A stretch of 64,000 nt of DNA from Frigidibacter sp. ROC022 (GCF_024723735.1 NZ_JANQDU010000001.1:744001-808000), one strand, 5' to 3'; positions 43,111-52,325 are shown, numbered from the stretch's first letter. The notes: generated by a model not told the origin, from the letters alone. A program made the numbers and translations.

Positions 43111-43189
43111 CCGGCTTTACCTTGGAAATATCCCGGGGGGCCCGGGGGGCCGGCCCCCCGGCGGATCGGCGGGCCGTAGGCCCGTCGAG
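43110..43189 (+). repeat. 80-bp two-hairpin intergenic repeat, copy 1
   Basis: It starts ACCGGCTTTACCTTGGAAAT and ends GGCCCGTCGAG. It contains a perfect 20-bp palindrome (43142-43161, CCGGGGGGCC/GGCCCCCCGG) and a second hairpin GGGCC-gta-GGCCC (43171-43183). It is 77/80 identical to 50098-50177. Two of the three differences lie in or at hairpin loops. It begins at the last base of the DUF3445 stop and ends 63 bp before the convergent VOC gene's end, so here it could act as a bidirectional terminator. Confidence 0.85.
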
Positions 43190-43252
43190 CCTCATGGCCG
43201 GCCGGGGCGCCGCAGTCCCGGGCGCCGGCCCGGGTCCCCTGCGACGCCGGGG

Positions 43253-43741
43253 CTACACCTTCTGCGCCGCCGCCGCTTCCAGCGCCGCGATGTCCAGCTT
43301 GACCATGCCCATCATCGCCTGCATTGCCCGGCCCGCCGCGGCGCGGTCGGGCAGGGCCAGCAGCCGGGGCAGGGCGCGGGGGATGATCTGCCAGGAGACG
43401 CCCCAACGGTCGGTCAGCCAGCCGCAGCGGTTCTCGCTGCCGCCTTCCAGCAGCGCCGACCAGAGCCGGTCGATCTCGGCCTGGGTCTCGACATGCACCT
43501 GGATCGAGGCCGCCGGGGTCAGCTTGAACTGCGGCCCGCCGTTCATCAGGATCAGGCGCTGACCTTGTAGAACCACCTCTGCCATGAAGGCGGCGCCGAG
43601 GCTGCCGTCGGGCAGCATCTCGCGGTTCGGCACCGACCAGCTGCTGCCGGGCAGGAGGCCGGCGTAGAATTCGGCGGCAGGTTCGGGGTCGGTCTGGAAC
43701 CACAGGCAGGTGGCAACGGAGGGGGCGGGGGACTCGGGCAT
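43253..43741 (-). CDS. VOC-family (PhnB-like) protein
   Basis: A 162-aa protein of the PhnB-like branch of the vicinal-oxygen-chelate/glyoxalase superfamily: ATCLWFQTDPEPAAEFYAGL, then LILMNGGPQFKLTPAASIQV, and the conserved ENRCGWLTDRWGVSWQIIPR. The C-terminal helix AMQAMMGMVKLDIAALEAA is typical. Proteins of this branch are often annotated as 3-demethylubiquinone methyltransferase-like, which is not supported by evidence; the real function is unknown. It converges with the DUF3445 gene across the repeat and has no clear operon partner. Confidence 0.85.
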   Translation of the reverse strand: MPESPAPSVATCLWFQTDPEPAAEFYAGLLPGSSWSVPNREMLPDGSLGAAFMAEVVLQGQRLILMNGGPQFKLTPAASIQVHVETQAEIDRLWSALLEGGSENRCGWLTDRWGVSWQIIPRALPRLLALPDRAAAGRAMQAMMGMVKLDIAALEAAAAQKV

Positions 43742-43815
43742 CGGCGGTACTCCTGCGACGGGTGCCGCATGGGCAGCCTAGCGTCGGGGCGCCCGTCCGG
43801 GCAAGCCGGATGCCG

Positions 43816-44457
43816 TCAGCGCGGCAGGGCGGCGGCCTCGCGCGCCAGGGTCTCGATCCCGGCCCAGTCGCCCGCCCTGACCATCGCCGCCGGAGCGACC
43901 CAGCTGCCGCCGACGCAAAGCACGTTCGCCAGGCTCAGGTAGTCGCGGGCATTCTTCAGCGAGACGCCGCCGGTGGGGCAGAACCGCATCTGCGGTAGCG
44001 GCGCACCCAGCCCTTTCAGCGCCGCGGCGCCGCCGGCTGCCTCGGCCGGGAAGAACTTGCCGGTGGTCAGCCCGTGTTCCAGCAGCGTCATCACCTCGGA
44101 AGCGGTGACGGCGCCGGCCAGCAGCGGCAGGCCCTCGTCCTCGCAGGCCTCGATGATCGCCGGGGTGGCGCCGGGCGAGACGCCGAAGGTCGCGCCGGCC
44201 GCCTTGGCCGCCTTCACGTCGGCCCGGGTCAGCAGGGTGCCCGCGCCGACCCGGCCGCCCGGCACCTCGGTCATGGCGCGGATCGCATCCAGCGCGGCGG
44301 GGGTGCGCAGGGTCACCTCCAGCGCCGGCAGGCCGCCCGCCACCAGGGCACGGGCCAGACCCTGGGCCTGGGCGGCGTCCTCGATCACCAGAACCGGGAT
44401 CACCGGGGCCAGGCGCATGACGGCTTCGTTGGCGGCGTTCATTTCGGCGGGAGTCAT
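43816..44457 (-). CDS. eda: KDPG aldolase (2-keto-3-deoxy-6-phosphogluconate aldolase)
   Basis: A 213-aa class I aldolase that splits KDPG into pyruvate and glyceraldehyde-3-phosphate, the last step of the Entner-Doudoroff pathway. Features are APVIPVLVIEDAAQAQGLAR, ALEVTLRTPAALDAI, and VGAGTLLTRADVKAAKAAGA with the catalytic Glu/Arg region. The Schiff-base lysine is in TTGKFFPAEAAGG, and the phosphate-binding FCPTGGVSLKN follows. AAAGGA lies 7 bp before the ATG at 44457; the frame opens further upstream but is not conserved there. It follows edd by 85 bp on the same strand. Confidence 0.95.
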   Translation of the reverse strand: MTPAEMNAANEAVMRLAPVIPVLVIEDAAQAQGLARALVAGGLPALEVTLRTPAALDAIRAMTEVPGGRVGAGTLLTRADVKAAKAAGATFGVSPGATPAIIEACEDEGLPLLAGAVTASEVMTLLEHGLTTGKFFPAEAAGGAAALKGLGAPLPQMRFCPTGGVSLKNARDYLSLANVLCVGGSWVAPAAMVRAGDWAGIETLAREAAALPR

Positions 44458-44542
44458 CGCGGGTCCTTTCGGCGTGGTCGTCTGGGCGGGTGCAGCCCGG
44501 GCATAAGCCGGGCCGCGGGGAATTTGAAGCCGGGTCGCACGG

Positions 44543-46348
44543 TCAGTAGAGGACCGAGGCGCCATCGGTGGCATCGGTCACGCCCTGACGGAACAGCGCG
44601 AAGAGCTCGCGCCCGCTGCCGTGGCCGTTGGCCGAGAGGTCGGGCGTGGCGGCAGGCCGGGTCAGCGCCGCCGGGTCGGTCACGTCGAGCGTGCCCGCCA
44701 CCGCATCGACGCGGATCACGTCGCCATCGGCCAGATGTGCCAGCGGCCCGCCCTTGGCGGCCTCGGGCGAGACATGGATCGCCGCCGGGACCTTGCCCGA
44801 GGCGCCCGACATCCGCCCGTCGGTGACCAGCGCCACCTTCAGCCCGCGATCCTGCAGGACCGCCAGCGTCGGGGTCAGCGAATGCAGCTCCGGCATCCCG
44901 TTGGCCGCCGGCCCCTGGAACCGGACCACCACCACGGTATCGGAGGTGAACTCACCGTTCCGGAAGGCCGCCTTGACCGCCTCCTGGCTTTCGAAGACCC
45001 GGGCCGGGGCCTCGACCAGATGCCGCTCGGGCGCCACGGCCGAGACCTTCATGACCCCGGTGCCCAGATTGCCGGACAGCTTCTTCAGCCCGCCGCTGGT
45101 CGCGAAGGGATCGGAGACGGGTCGCAGAATCCGCTCGTTCAGGCTGCCGCCCGCGAGGTCTTCCCAGACCAGCGCGCCGTCGCGCAGCTTCGGCTCCTGC
45201 CGGTAGCGGCGCAGACCGTCGCCGGCCACGGTGCGCACGTCTTCATGCAGCAGCCCGGCGTCGAGCAGCTCGCCGATCATGTAGGGCAGGCCGCCGGCGG
45301 CGGCGAAATGGTTCACGTCGGCCAGACCGTTCGGATAGACCTTGGCCATCTGCGGCACGATGTCCGAGACGGCGGCGAAGTCGTCGAGCGTCAGAAGCAC
45401 CCCCGCCGCCCGCGCCATGGCGGGCAGATGCAGCACCAGATTGGTCGAGCCGCCGGTCGCCATCAGCCCGACCATGCCGTTGACGAAGGCCCTTTCGTCC
45501 AGCACCTCGCCCAGCGGCGTATAGGCATTGCCCTGCGCGGTGATCGCCAGGGCGCGGGTCGCGGCGGCCCGGGTCAGCGCCTCGCGCAGCGGCGAGCCCG
45601 GCGGCACGAAGGAGGCGCCCGGCAGGTGCAGCCCCATGAACTCCATCAGCATCTGGTTGGTGTTGGCGGTGCCGTAGAAGGTGCAGGTGCCCGGGCCGTG
45701 ATAGGCGGCCATCTCGGCCTGCATCAGCTCGGCCCGGTCGGCCTCGCCGGTGGCATAGCGCTGCCGGACCTTGGCCTTCTCGTCATTGCTGATGCCGCTG
45801 GTCATCGGTCCGGCGGGAACGAATATCCCCGGGATATGGCCGAAGGTGGCGGCGGCGATGACCAGGCCCGGCACGATCTTGTCGCAGACGCCCAGGTAGA
45901 GCGCCGCGTCATAGGTGTTGTGCGACAGCGCCACCCCCGTCGCCATGGCGATCACGTCGCGCGAGAACAGCGACAGCTCCATCCCGGCCGTGCCCTGGGT
46001 GACCCCGTCGCACATCGCCGGAACCCCGCCTGCCACCTGCGCCGTGCCGCCCGCCGCCCGTGCCGCGTCCTTGACCAGCGCCGGAAAGGTCTCGAACGGC
46101 TGATGCGCCGAGAGCATGTCGTTGTAGCTGGTGACGATCCCGAGGTTGGGCGCCTTCTCGGCCACCAGCGTCGGCTTGTCGTCTCCCATTGCCGCATAGG
46201 CATGTGCCTGGCCCGAGCATCCCAGATGGCCGCGGGCCACGCCCTTGTCCGCTGCCGCCGCGATCCGGTCCAGATAATCCCCCCGGCTGGATCGGGAACG
46301 GGCGATGATCCGGTCGGTCAGGCGGGCAATGTCAGGATGAAGCGGCAT
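44543..46348 (-). CDS. edd: 6-phosphogluconate dehydratase
   Basis: A 601-aa IlvD/Edd-family [4Fe-4S] dehydratase converting 6-phosphogluconate to KDPG. It begins [20 protein letters not shown], as Edd does. Cluster and active-site regions include [40 protein letters not shown] and [20 protein letters not shown]. Further blocks are [12 protein letters not shown] and [16 protein letters not shown]. The start at 46348 has GGGAGAG 9 bp upstream and matches the usual 600-610-aa length. A perfect operator-like palindrome is 76 bp upstream. zwf and pgl are not in the window. Confidence 0.95.
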   Translation of the reverse strand: MPLHPDIARLTDRIIARSRSSRGDYLDRIAAAADKGVARGHLGCSGQAHAYAAMGDDKPTLVAEKAPNLGIVTSYNDMLSAHQPFETFPALVKDAARAAGGTAQVAGGVPAMCDGVTQGTAGMELSLFSRDVIAMATGVALSHNTYDAALYLGVCDKIVPGLVIAAATFGHIPGIFVPAGPMTSGISNDEKAKVRQRYATGEADRAELMQAEMAAYHGPGTCTFYGTANTNQMLMEFMGLHLPGASFVPPGSPLREALTRAAATRALAITAQGNAYTPLGEVLDERAFVNGMVGLMATGGSTNLVLHLPAMARAAGVLLTLDDFAAVSDIVPQMAKVYPNGLADVNHFAAAGGLPYMIGELLDAGLLHEDVRTVAGDGLRRYRQEPKLRDGALVWEDLAGGSLNERILRPVSDPFATSGGLKKLSGNLGTGVMKVSAVAPERHLVEAPARVFESQEAVKAAFRNGEFTSDTVVVVRFQGPAANGMPELHSLTPTLAVLQDRGLKVALVTDGRMSGASGKVPAAIHVSPEAAKGGPLAHLADGDVIRVDAVAGTLDVTDPAALTRPAATPDLSANGHGSGRELFALFRQGVTDATDGASVLY

Positions 46349-46423
46349 GTCGGTAATCTCTCCCGGGGCGAAAGGGGGGTATCTCTGCGGCAATTGCCGC
46401 CTGCCAAGGATCATAACATAGCC

Positions 46424-46437
46424 TGTTAGCGCTAACA
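46424..46437. promoter_or_regulatory. LacI/GntR-type operator palindrome upstream of edd
   Basis: TGTTAGCGCTAACA is a perfect 14-bp palindrome with the central CG of LacI-family operators. It lies 76 bp before the edd ATG and 137 bp before the small divergent gene. It resembles gluconate-repressor-type sites; no LacI regulator gene is in the window. Confidence 0.75.
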
Positions 46438-46573
46438 AGATGCGCGGGCGCCCTTGCGGCAAGTTTTTCTGCGCCGCGGCGTATTGCTGCGACTGCATAG
46501 CGGGATTGTCGGATTGGCGCTGGTTCTGGCAGTAGTGCTTACCTATTTTCAAGCCAGCCCAAGGAGAACAGAG

Positions 46574-46744
46574 ATGACCAATCCCGAACTGAATGCCCCG
46601 GATGACGGCCCCATCGACTATGCCGCGATCGAGCGCGAAGCCTATCGCCTGCGCGCCGAAGCGATGCGGACCGGTGCCCTTGCCATGACCGGCTGGCTGA
46701 AGGCGCGCCTGCACCGCCGGCCCGTCGTGAAAGCCCGGGCCTGA
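46574..46744 (+). CDS. small conserved protein, 56 aa
   Basis: A short acidic-then-basic protein: [20 protein letters not shown], then [20 protein letters not shown] and [15 protein letters not shown] sits 8 bp before the ATG. The layout (IDYAAIE...A..LRAEA followed by a basic helix) recalls small uncharacterised proteins common in Rhodobacter relatives (RSP_7527-like); that match is from memory and tentative. It has no membrane segment. It is divergent from edd. Confidence 0.65.
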   Translation: MTNPELNAPDDGPIDYAAIEREAYRLRAEAMRTGALAMTGWLKARLHRRPVVKARA

Positions 46745-46885
46745 TCCTGCAAGCACAGGTTGAGCGGGTTTCGGCCCGGCACAACTACATGAAGAAAACG
46801 CGCTAAAACACCGGGATTTAAGCGAAATTTGGCCTCAATTCCAAGGCAGCCTGCTGATGTGGGGTTCGCCGAAGGAGTGAGACAG

Positions 46886-47491
46886 ATGCAATTCAAGGCA
46901 ATCTCCGCAGTCCTGGCCATGCTGGTCCTGACGGCCTGCGGCAATGTCGATACCGCGACGCGCAACGCGCCGGCCATCGCCACCGAGCCGGTGCTGGGCA
47001 TCGGCCAGCGCGCGGCTCCGCAAGCACATCCGGTCTATGCGCTGAACAAGCTGACGGTTCTGGTGCCCGACTCCCTGACGGTCTCGGAAGCCAACGACCT
47101 GATCCCCGCCGCCGACATCGTCTGGCGTGGGGATGCGCCCGGCGACCGGCGCGAACAGATCAAGTCGATCTTCAAGACCGCGGCCGCCGGCGCCGATGTC
47201 AAGGACGGCCAGCCCGTCGATGCCATTGTCGAGCTTGTCCGCTTCCACGGGCTCTCGGAAAAGGCCCGCTATCTTACCGGCGGCAATTACGCGATCCGCT
47301 TCCGCCTGACCCTGACCGATCCGAAGACCGGCGCCGTGATCGCGCCGCCGCGGCTCATCCATGCCGACATGCCGATGTGGGGCAGTGCCCGCGACGTGCT
47401 GAGCGACCCGGCATCGGGTGGCGAGAAGGCGATCGTGACCCGTTTCCTGTCCGGCCAGATCGGCCAGTTGCTGGGCCATGTCGAGACCTGA
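46886..47491 (+). CDS. DUF6778-like lipoprotein
   Basis: A 201-aa lipoprotein with the lipobox LTAC at residues 14-17 (MQFKAISAVLAMLVLTACGN). The body matches a Rhodobacterales family: GNVDTATRNAP, SLTVSEANDLIPAADIVWRG, DRREQIKSIF, RFHGLSEKARYLTGGNYAIR, and a closing TDPKTGAVIAPPR. The mature protein is expected in the outer membrane or periplasm; its function is unknown. GAAGGAG stands upstream of the ATG at 46886. The methyltransferase gene follows after 52 bp. Confidence 0.82.
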   Translation: MQFKAISAVLAMLVLTACGNVDTATRNAPAIATEPVLGIGQRAAPQAHPVYALNKLTVLVPDSLTVSEANDLIPAADIVWRGDAPGDRREQIKSIFKTAAAGADVKDGQPVDAIVELVRFHGLSEKARYLTGGNYAIRFRLTLTDPKTGAVIAPPRLIHADMPMWGSARDVLSDPASGGEKAIVTRFLSGQIGQLLGHVET

Positions 47492-47543
47492 GCCTTCCTG
47501 ACAGGCCTTCCGGGCCGGAACGAAACCGATTAGAGGGGGTGGC

Positions 47544-48773
47544 ATGACGCTGCCCCCTTCTTCCGTCGATCCTGCCGATGCCGCCGCCCTGCCGGCGGTG
47601 CGCCTGATGCCGCGTGCCGAGGCGCGGGCGATCCGGCACGGCTTTCCCTGGGTCTATGCCAATGAACTGGTGATGGACCGAAGGACCAGAGCGCTGGCGC
47701 CCGGCACCGTTGCGGTGTTGCAGGATGCCGAGCGGCGCCCGATGGGCCTGGTCGCGGTCAACCCGTTGTCGAAGATCGCGGCGCGGATGCTGGATGCGGA
47801 CCCGGCCGCGCAGGTGGACGAGGCCTGGTTCGCCGCCCGGCTGGAGGCCGCGCAGGCGTTCCGGGCGCGGCTCTATTCCAGCCCGCATTACCGGCTGATC
47901 CATGCCGAGGCCGACGGGCTGCCGGGCGTGGTGATCGACCGCTTCGGCGATCTGGCGGTGATCCAGCCCAATGCCGCCTGGGCCGAGGCGCGGCTCGACG
48001 CGCTGGTCGCGGCGCTGATCCGGGTGACCGGGGTCTCGACGGTGGTGAAGAACGGCACCGGCCGCGCGCGTGGGCTGGAAGGTCTGGACGAAGAGACCGT
48101 GGTGCTCTGCGGCGCGGTCTCGGGCCCGGTGCCGGTGCCGATGAACGGTGCCACCTACATGGCCGATGTGCTGGGCGGGCAGAAGACCGGCCTGTTCTAC
48201 GACCAGCGCCCGAACCATGCCTTTGCCGCCAGCCTGGCGCCGGGGCAGGCGGTGCTGGACGTGTTTTCCCATGTCGGCGGCTTCGCCCTGGCCGCGCTGG
48301 CGGCGGGGGCGGAATCGGCGCTGGCCATCGACGGTTCGGAACCGGCGCTGGATCTGGCCCGGCAGGGCGCCGAGGCCAGCGGTCTGGCCGGGCGTTTCGA
48401 GACCCGCAGGAGCGATGCCTTCAAGGCGATGGAGGCGCTGGCGCAGGAGTCGCGCCGGTTCGGGCTGGTGATCTGCGACCCGCCGGCCTTCGCACCCGCC
48501 AGGCCGGCGCTTGAGGCCGGGCTGCGCGCCTATGAACGGGTGGCGCGGCTGGCGGCGGCGCTGGTGGCGCCGGGCGGGGTGCTGATGCTCTGCTCCTGCT
48601 CGCATGCTGCCGATCTGGCCCAGTTCCGCGCCGCCTGCACCCGCGGCATCGGCAAGGCCGGGCGCCGGGCGCAGATCGTCCATACCGGCTTTGCCGGTCC
48701 CGACCACCCGCTGCTGCCGCAACTGGCCGAGTCCGGCTATCTCAAGGCCCTGGCGTTCCGGTTGCTGCCGTGA
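47544..48773 (+). CDS. RlmI-like 23S rRNA (cytosine-C5) methyltransferase
   Basis: A 409-aa SAM-dependent methyltransferase of the RlmI/class I rRNA methylase family. The N-terminal PUA-like part reads RLMPRAEARAIRHGFPWVYA and ALAPGTVAVLQDAERRPMGL. The middle has LPGVVIDRFGDLAVIQP. The Rossmann part has FYDQRPNHAF, VLDVFSHVGGFALAALAAGA and the catalytic region LVICDPPAFAP, with a late cysteine pair in LMLCSCSHA. E. coli RlmI makes m5C1962. The length is normal for alphaproteobacteria. The PIN-domain gene starts 10 bp after its stop. Confidence 0.88.
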   Translation: MTLPPSSVDPADAAALPAVRLMPRAEARAIRHGFPWVYANELVMDRRTRALAPGTVAVLQDAERRPMGLVAVNPLSKIAARMLDADPAAQVDEAWFAARLEAAQAFRARLYSSPHYRLIHAEADGLPGVVIDRFGDLAVIQPNAAWAEARLDALVAALIRVTGVSTVVKNGTGRARGLEGLDEETVVLCGAVSGPVPVPMNGATYMADVLGGQKTGLFYDQRPNHAFAASLAPGQAVLDVFSHVGGFALAALAAGAESALAIDGSEPALDLARQGAEASGLAGRFETRRSDAFKAMEALAQESRRFGLVICDPPAFAPARPALEAGLRAYERVARLAAALVAPGGVLMLCSCSHAADLAQFRAACTRGIGKAGRRAQIVHTGFAGPDHPLLPQLAESGYLKALAFRLLP

Positions 48774-48783
48774 GGTCCGGGGC

Positions 48784-49323
48784 GTGAAGGCGGTTCTCGA
48801 CGCCTGCGTCCTGTTTCCGACCGTGCTGCGCGAGATCCTGACCGGTGCGGCCGGGGCCGGGCTCTACCGGCCGCTCTGGTCGGACCGCATCCTCGAGGAA
48901 TGGGCCCGCGCCACGGTCAGGCTGGGCGAGGGGGCCGAGGTCATCGCGCGGGGCGAGGTCGTGGCGTTGAAGGCGGCCTTTCCCGGCGCGATGGTCGCCC
49001 CGGCGCCGGGGCTGGAGGCGCGGCTCTGGCTGCCTGATCCCGACGATGTGCATGTGCTGGCGACGGCGGTGGCCGGCTCGGCCGATCTGATCGTGACCTT
49101 CAACGCCCGGGACTTTCCGCGCCACACGCTGGCCGAGGAAGGGCTGGACCGGATCGATCCCGACCTGTTCCTGCGCCGCTTCCTCGACAGCGACCCCGAG
49201 ACCCTGCGCGAGGTCGTGCATCGGGTCCATGCCATGGCGGAGCGGCTGGCGGGCGAGACCCTGCCGCTGCGGGCCCTGCTCAAGCGTGCCAGGCTGAACC
49301 GGCTCGGCAAGGCCCTGGGCTGA
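48784..49323 (+). CDS. PIN-domain protein (toxin-like family, no antitoxin nearby)
   Basis: A 179-aa PIN-fold ribonuclease-like protein. Acidic active-site positions are visible as VLDACVLFP (D6), DRILEEWARA, DPDDVHVLATAVAGSADLIV and TFNARDFP. The start is a GTG 10 bp after the methyltransferase stop; the longer open frame lies inside that gene. No antitoxin-like gene is beside it, so a classic toxin-antitoxin pair is unlikely. It fits a stand-alone Rhodobacterales PIN family (RSP_2648-like, from memory). Coupling to an rRNA methyltransferase may point to RNA processing. Confidence 0.78.
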   Translation: MKAVLDACVLFPTVLREILTGAAGAGLYRPLWSDRILEEWARATVRLGEGAEVIARGEVVALKAAFPGAMVAPAPGLEARLWLPDPDDVHVLATAVAGSADLIVTFNARDFPRHTLAEEGLDRIDPDLFLRRFLDSDPETLREVVHRVHAMAERLAGETLPLRALLKRARLNRLGKALG

Positions 49324-49338
49324 CGGCCGGGCCGCCGG

Positions 49339-50034
49339 TCAGCGCGGTGTCGGGGCGTCCTGCCATTTCGCCGACAGTTTCTCGATCGCCGCGATCCGGT
49401 CGGCGGTGGCCGGGTGGCTCAGCAGCCAGGCCGGGGCGGCCTGGCCCTGGCCGGTCAGCGCCGCCAGCTTGGTGAACAGGCTGACCTGCGGCGCGATGCC
49501 GATGCCGGCCTTGGTCAACAGGGCCGCGGCATAGGCGTCGGCCTCGTATTCGTCCTTGCGGGACAGCCGCGCCGCCAGCAGCGAGGTCGCCAGCCCGGCG
49601 AGCCAATGCCCGATGCCGGGCAGGAACCGGCCCAGGACCGTGGCCAGCGCGACCCGGATCGCGTTCTGCCCGGAGAAGTCGATCATCCGGCGCCGCGAAT
49701 GGCCCAGGGCGACATGGCCCAGCTCATGCGCGATGACGCTGGCCATCTCTTCGGCACTGACATCGCCGCGCAGGTAGCGGTCATAGAACCCGCGGGTGAT
49801 GAAGATCCGCCCGTCCGGCGCCGCCAGCCCGTTGACCGGCGCGATCTCGTAGATGTTGACCCGGATCCGCTCCAGCCCCAGGGCCCGGGCCATCCGGTCG
49901 GTCACGCTGCGCAGCCGGGCGTCGGCCAGCTCGGTCGAGCGCGCATCCAGCTCGCGCCGGGTGCGCCAGGCCGAGAAGTGATACATCGCCAGCCCGTAGA
50001 GAAGCGCCAGCAGCAGGGGGGTGAACTTCAACAT
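49339..50034 (-). CDS. M48-family zinc metallopeptidase
   Basis: A 231-aa protein with an N-terminal membrane anchor (LKFTPLLLALLYGLAMYHF) and an M48/HtpX-like catalytic domain. The zinc motif is H103-E-L-G-H107 (SVIAHELGHVALGH), and the third ligand glutamate is in RKDEYEADAYAAALL. NGLAAPDGRIFITRG and LLSHPATADRIAAIE are typical of Oma1/LoiP-like members. It is probably a membrane-bound envelope-quality protease facing the periplasm. The ATG at 50034 is followed by a good hydrophobic leader, whereas the longer frame runs back into the repeat. Confidence 0.87.
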   Translation of the reverse strand: MLKFTPLLLALLYGLAMYHFSAWRTRRELDARSTELADARLRSVTDRMARALGLERIRVNIYEIAPVNGLAAPDGRIFITRGFYDRYLRGDVSAEEMASVIAHELGHVALGHSRRRMIDFSGQNAIRVALATVLGRFLPGIGHWLAGLATSLLAARLSRKDEYEADAYAAALLTKAGIGIAPQVSLFTKLAALTGQGQAAPAWLLSHPATADRIAAIEKLSAKWQDAPTPR

Positions 50035-50097
50035 CCTTCCTATATGGTCTGCCGCCGGGCAAAGCCCAAGGGCGGATCGGCCCCGTCCCGCCCCGGC

Positions 50098-50177
50098 ACC
50101 GGCTTTACCTTGGAAATATCCCGGGGGGACCGGGGGGCTGGCCCCCCGGCGGATCGGCGGGCCGCAGGCCCGTCGAG
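50098..50177 (+). repeat. 80-bp two-hairpin intergenic repeat, copy 2
   Basis: It is 77/80 identical to copy 1 at 43110-43189, in the same orientation. The large stem is kept (CCGGGGGG / CCCCCCGG, now with a CTGG loop), as is the second hairpin (GGGCC-gca-GGCCC). It lies between two divergent genes (M48 protease and DUF1344), so termination alone does not explain it. The rest of the 375-bp gap (50035-50409) shows no gene. Confidence 0.85.
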
Positions 50178-50409
50178 ACCGGGTGCAGGGCCTTGCCGCC
50201 GGAACGGAGACCACGACCGCAACCGCGACAGGAAATTGCGCCGCTCAAACCGTTTCACGCCCGGGCGAGGGGGTCTGGCCCGGGCGCCGGGGCCGATCTA
50301 GATCCGCCCCGGCATCGGGAACTGCCGGGCGGATCACGCCGCCGACGCGACAGTTCGGGACGATGTCGACAAGCCCCCGCGGTGCCCGCGGGGATATGGA
50401 GGAACGAAG

Positions 50410-50667
50410 ATGCGTCACCATATTCTTCCCGCCGCTCTGGTCGTCTCGACCGCCCTCTCGGGCGCGGCATTCGCAGCCACCACCACGATCGGCACGGTCA
50501 AGGCCTTCGACCTGGCCAAGCATACGCTGGTTCTGGACGACGGCACGACCTACCAGCTTCCCGCCGGTTTCAGCGACCCGGGGCTGAAGGTCGGCGAGAA
50601 GGTCAAGGTGGTCTGGGAGATGAAGGGCACCCAGCATGACGCTTCGGCGGTGACGATCGCCGAATAG
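50410..50667 (+). CDS. DUF1344 secreted protein
   Basis: An 85-aa exported protein with a signal peptide (residues 1-22, ending AAFA before ATTTIGTVKAF). A single DUF1344 domain follows: DLAKHTLVLDDGTTYQLPAG, then LKVGEKVKVVWE. The family is small, periplasmic and uncharacterised, with an OB-like beta pattern. GGAGGAACGA precedes the ATG. It stands alone between the repeat region and the convergent peptidase gene. Confidence 0.85.
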   Translation: MRHHILPAALVVSTALSGAAFAATTTIGTVKAFDLAKHTLVLDDGTTYQLPAGFSDPGLKVGEKVKVVWEMKGTQHDASAVTIAE

Positions 50668-50743
50668 CGCATCCGCGCCCGGATGCGCGGGGGGGACGGA
50701 GGCTCGGCCAGGGCCTCCGTTTCCGTATCGGCCCTTCGGCCGC

Positions 50744-52129
50744 TCAGCTGTTCAGCGCCGCCAGTACCCGGGCCCAGCTGCGGATGCCCTTGTGGAAGCT
50801 CCGCATGTCGTATTTCTCGTTCGGCGAGTGGATCTGGTCGTCGTCCTTGCCGAAGCCGATCAGCATCGCGTCCATGTCCAGCACGGTCTTGAAATATCCC
50901 GCGATCGGGATCGAACCGCCGCAGCCGGTATAGGCGGCCGGTTTCGGCCATTCGTCGGTCAGCGCCTGGCGGGCGGCCTCGAAGGCCGGGGACTCGGTCT
51001 GCATCACACCGGCGGGCGAGGCGCCATGGCCCTTGAACTCGACGCTGCAATCGGCCGGCAGTTGCGCGCGGACATAGTCGCGGAAGGTCTCGCGCAGTTT
51101 CAGCGGGTCCTGGGTGCCGACCAGCCGGAACGAGATCTTGGCATGGGCCTGGCCCGGCAGCACGGTCTTGAACCCGTCGCCTTCGTAGCCGCCCCAGATC
51201 CCGTTCACTTCGCAGGTCGGGCGCGACCAAATCATTTCCAGCGGCGTCCGCCCCTGTTCGCCGGCGGGTACCGAGAGGCCGACATCGCCGAGAAACTGCT
51301 GGTCGTCGAAGCCGAGGCTTTCCCATTGCGCCCGGATCGAGTTCGACAGTTCGGGCACCCCGTCATAGAAGCCGGGCAGGGTGATCCGCCCGGTCTCGTC
51401 ATGCAGCCCGGCGATGATTTTGGACAGGACCCGGATCGGGTTCATCGCCAGCCCGCCATACATGCCCGAATGCAGGTCCTTGTTGGCGGCGGTGATGGTC
51501 AGCTCTTCGCCCAGCAGCCCGCGCAGCATGGTGGTGATCGCCGGGGTGTCGGGGTCGAACAGCCCGGTGTCGCAGATCAGCGCGATGTCCGATTTCAGCT
51601 CGGCCGTGTTTTCCTTCATGAAGGGCACCAGGCTGGGCGAGCCGGATTCCTCCTCGCCCTCGAAGAAGAAGGTCAGCCGCCCCGGCAGGCTGCCATGCAC
51701 CTCTTTCCAGGCCCGGCAGGCCTCGATGAAGGTCATCAGCTGGCCCTTGTCGTCGCTGGCGCCGCGGGCGCGGATCACCTTGCCCTGCGGGGTGTCCTGC
51801 ACTTCGGGATCGAAGGGATCGCGGTCCCAGAGGTCCAGCGGATCGACCGGCTGCACGTCGTAATGGCCGTAGAACAGCAGATGCGGGCCGGTCCCGTCCT
51901 CGGCGTCGCCGGCATGACCGACCACCATCGGGTGGCCGGGGGTCGGGCGTTTCGACGCATCCACGCCCAGCGACCTGAGATCGGCGACCAGCCAGTCGGC
52001 GGCCTTGTCGCATTCCGCCTTGTAGGCCGGGTCCGTCGAGATCGAGCGAATCCGCAGCAGGTCCATCAGGCGCTCGGTGGCATTCGGCAGATCGGCGTCA
52101 ATACGCGCCAGAACGGCATCCAGGCTCAT
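50744..52129 (-). CDS. M20-family dipeptidase/carboxypeptidase
   Basis: A 461-aa cytoplasmic zinc peptidase of the M20/M25/M40 type (CNDP-like). The metal site includes LLFYGHYDVQPVDPLDLWDR (His-Tyr-Asp), RGASDDKGQLMTFIEA, the catalytic glutamates in FFFEGEEESGSPS and CDTGLFDPDTPAI, and a C-terminal histidine in PNEKYDMRSFHKGI. A dimerisation domain with the DLHSGMYGG block lies in the middle. It probably acts on dipeptides or N-acyl amino acids; specificity is not visible. The ATG at 52129 is preceded by a GGAG-rich region. Monocistronic. Confidence 0.92.
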   Translation of the reverse strand: MSLDAVLARIDADLPNATERLMDLLRIRSISTDPAYKAECDKAADWLVADLRSLGVDASKRPTPGHPMVVGHAGDAEDGTGPHLLFYGHYDVQPVDPLDLWDRDPFDPEVQDTPQGKVIRARGASDDKGQLMTFIEACRAWKEVHGSLPGRLTFFFEGEEESGSPSLVPFMKENTAELKSDIALICDTGLFDPDTPAITTMLRGLLGEELTITAANKDLHSGMYGGLAMNPIRVLSKIIAGLHDETGRITLPGFYDGVPELSNSIRAQWESLGFDDQQFLGDVGLSVPAGEQGRTPLEMIWSRPTCEVNGIWGGYEGDGFKTVLPGQAHAKISFRLVGTQDPLKLRETFRDYVRAQLPADCSVEFKGHGASPAGVMQTESPAFEAARQALTDEWPKPAAYTGCGGSIPIAGYFKTVLDMDAMLIGFGKDDDQIHSPNEKYDMRSFHKGIRSWARVLAALNS

Positions 52130-52325
52130 GTCGGGGTCTCCTTGGGGTGTCCGGTTTCCCCGGCCGGATACCGGCCCAGGGCTTCGGCGTTACCCTAGCA
52201 CTCCGATCGGCAAGGTAAAGCTGCCGGGACGTCGGGGCGCAGCCCGCGACCTGTGACGAGAGGAAGCAGGGCCGGGGGGCCTGGCCGGGATGGACAGCGG
52301 CGGGCCGGCGGGGGAGATTGCCGGG

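Noticed and set aside
48784-49323. PIN-domain gene as part of a toxin-antitoxin system
   Set aside because: No small antitoxin-like gene lies upstream or downstream; the gene is coupled to an rRNA methyltransferase instead.
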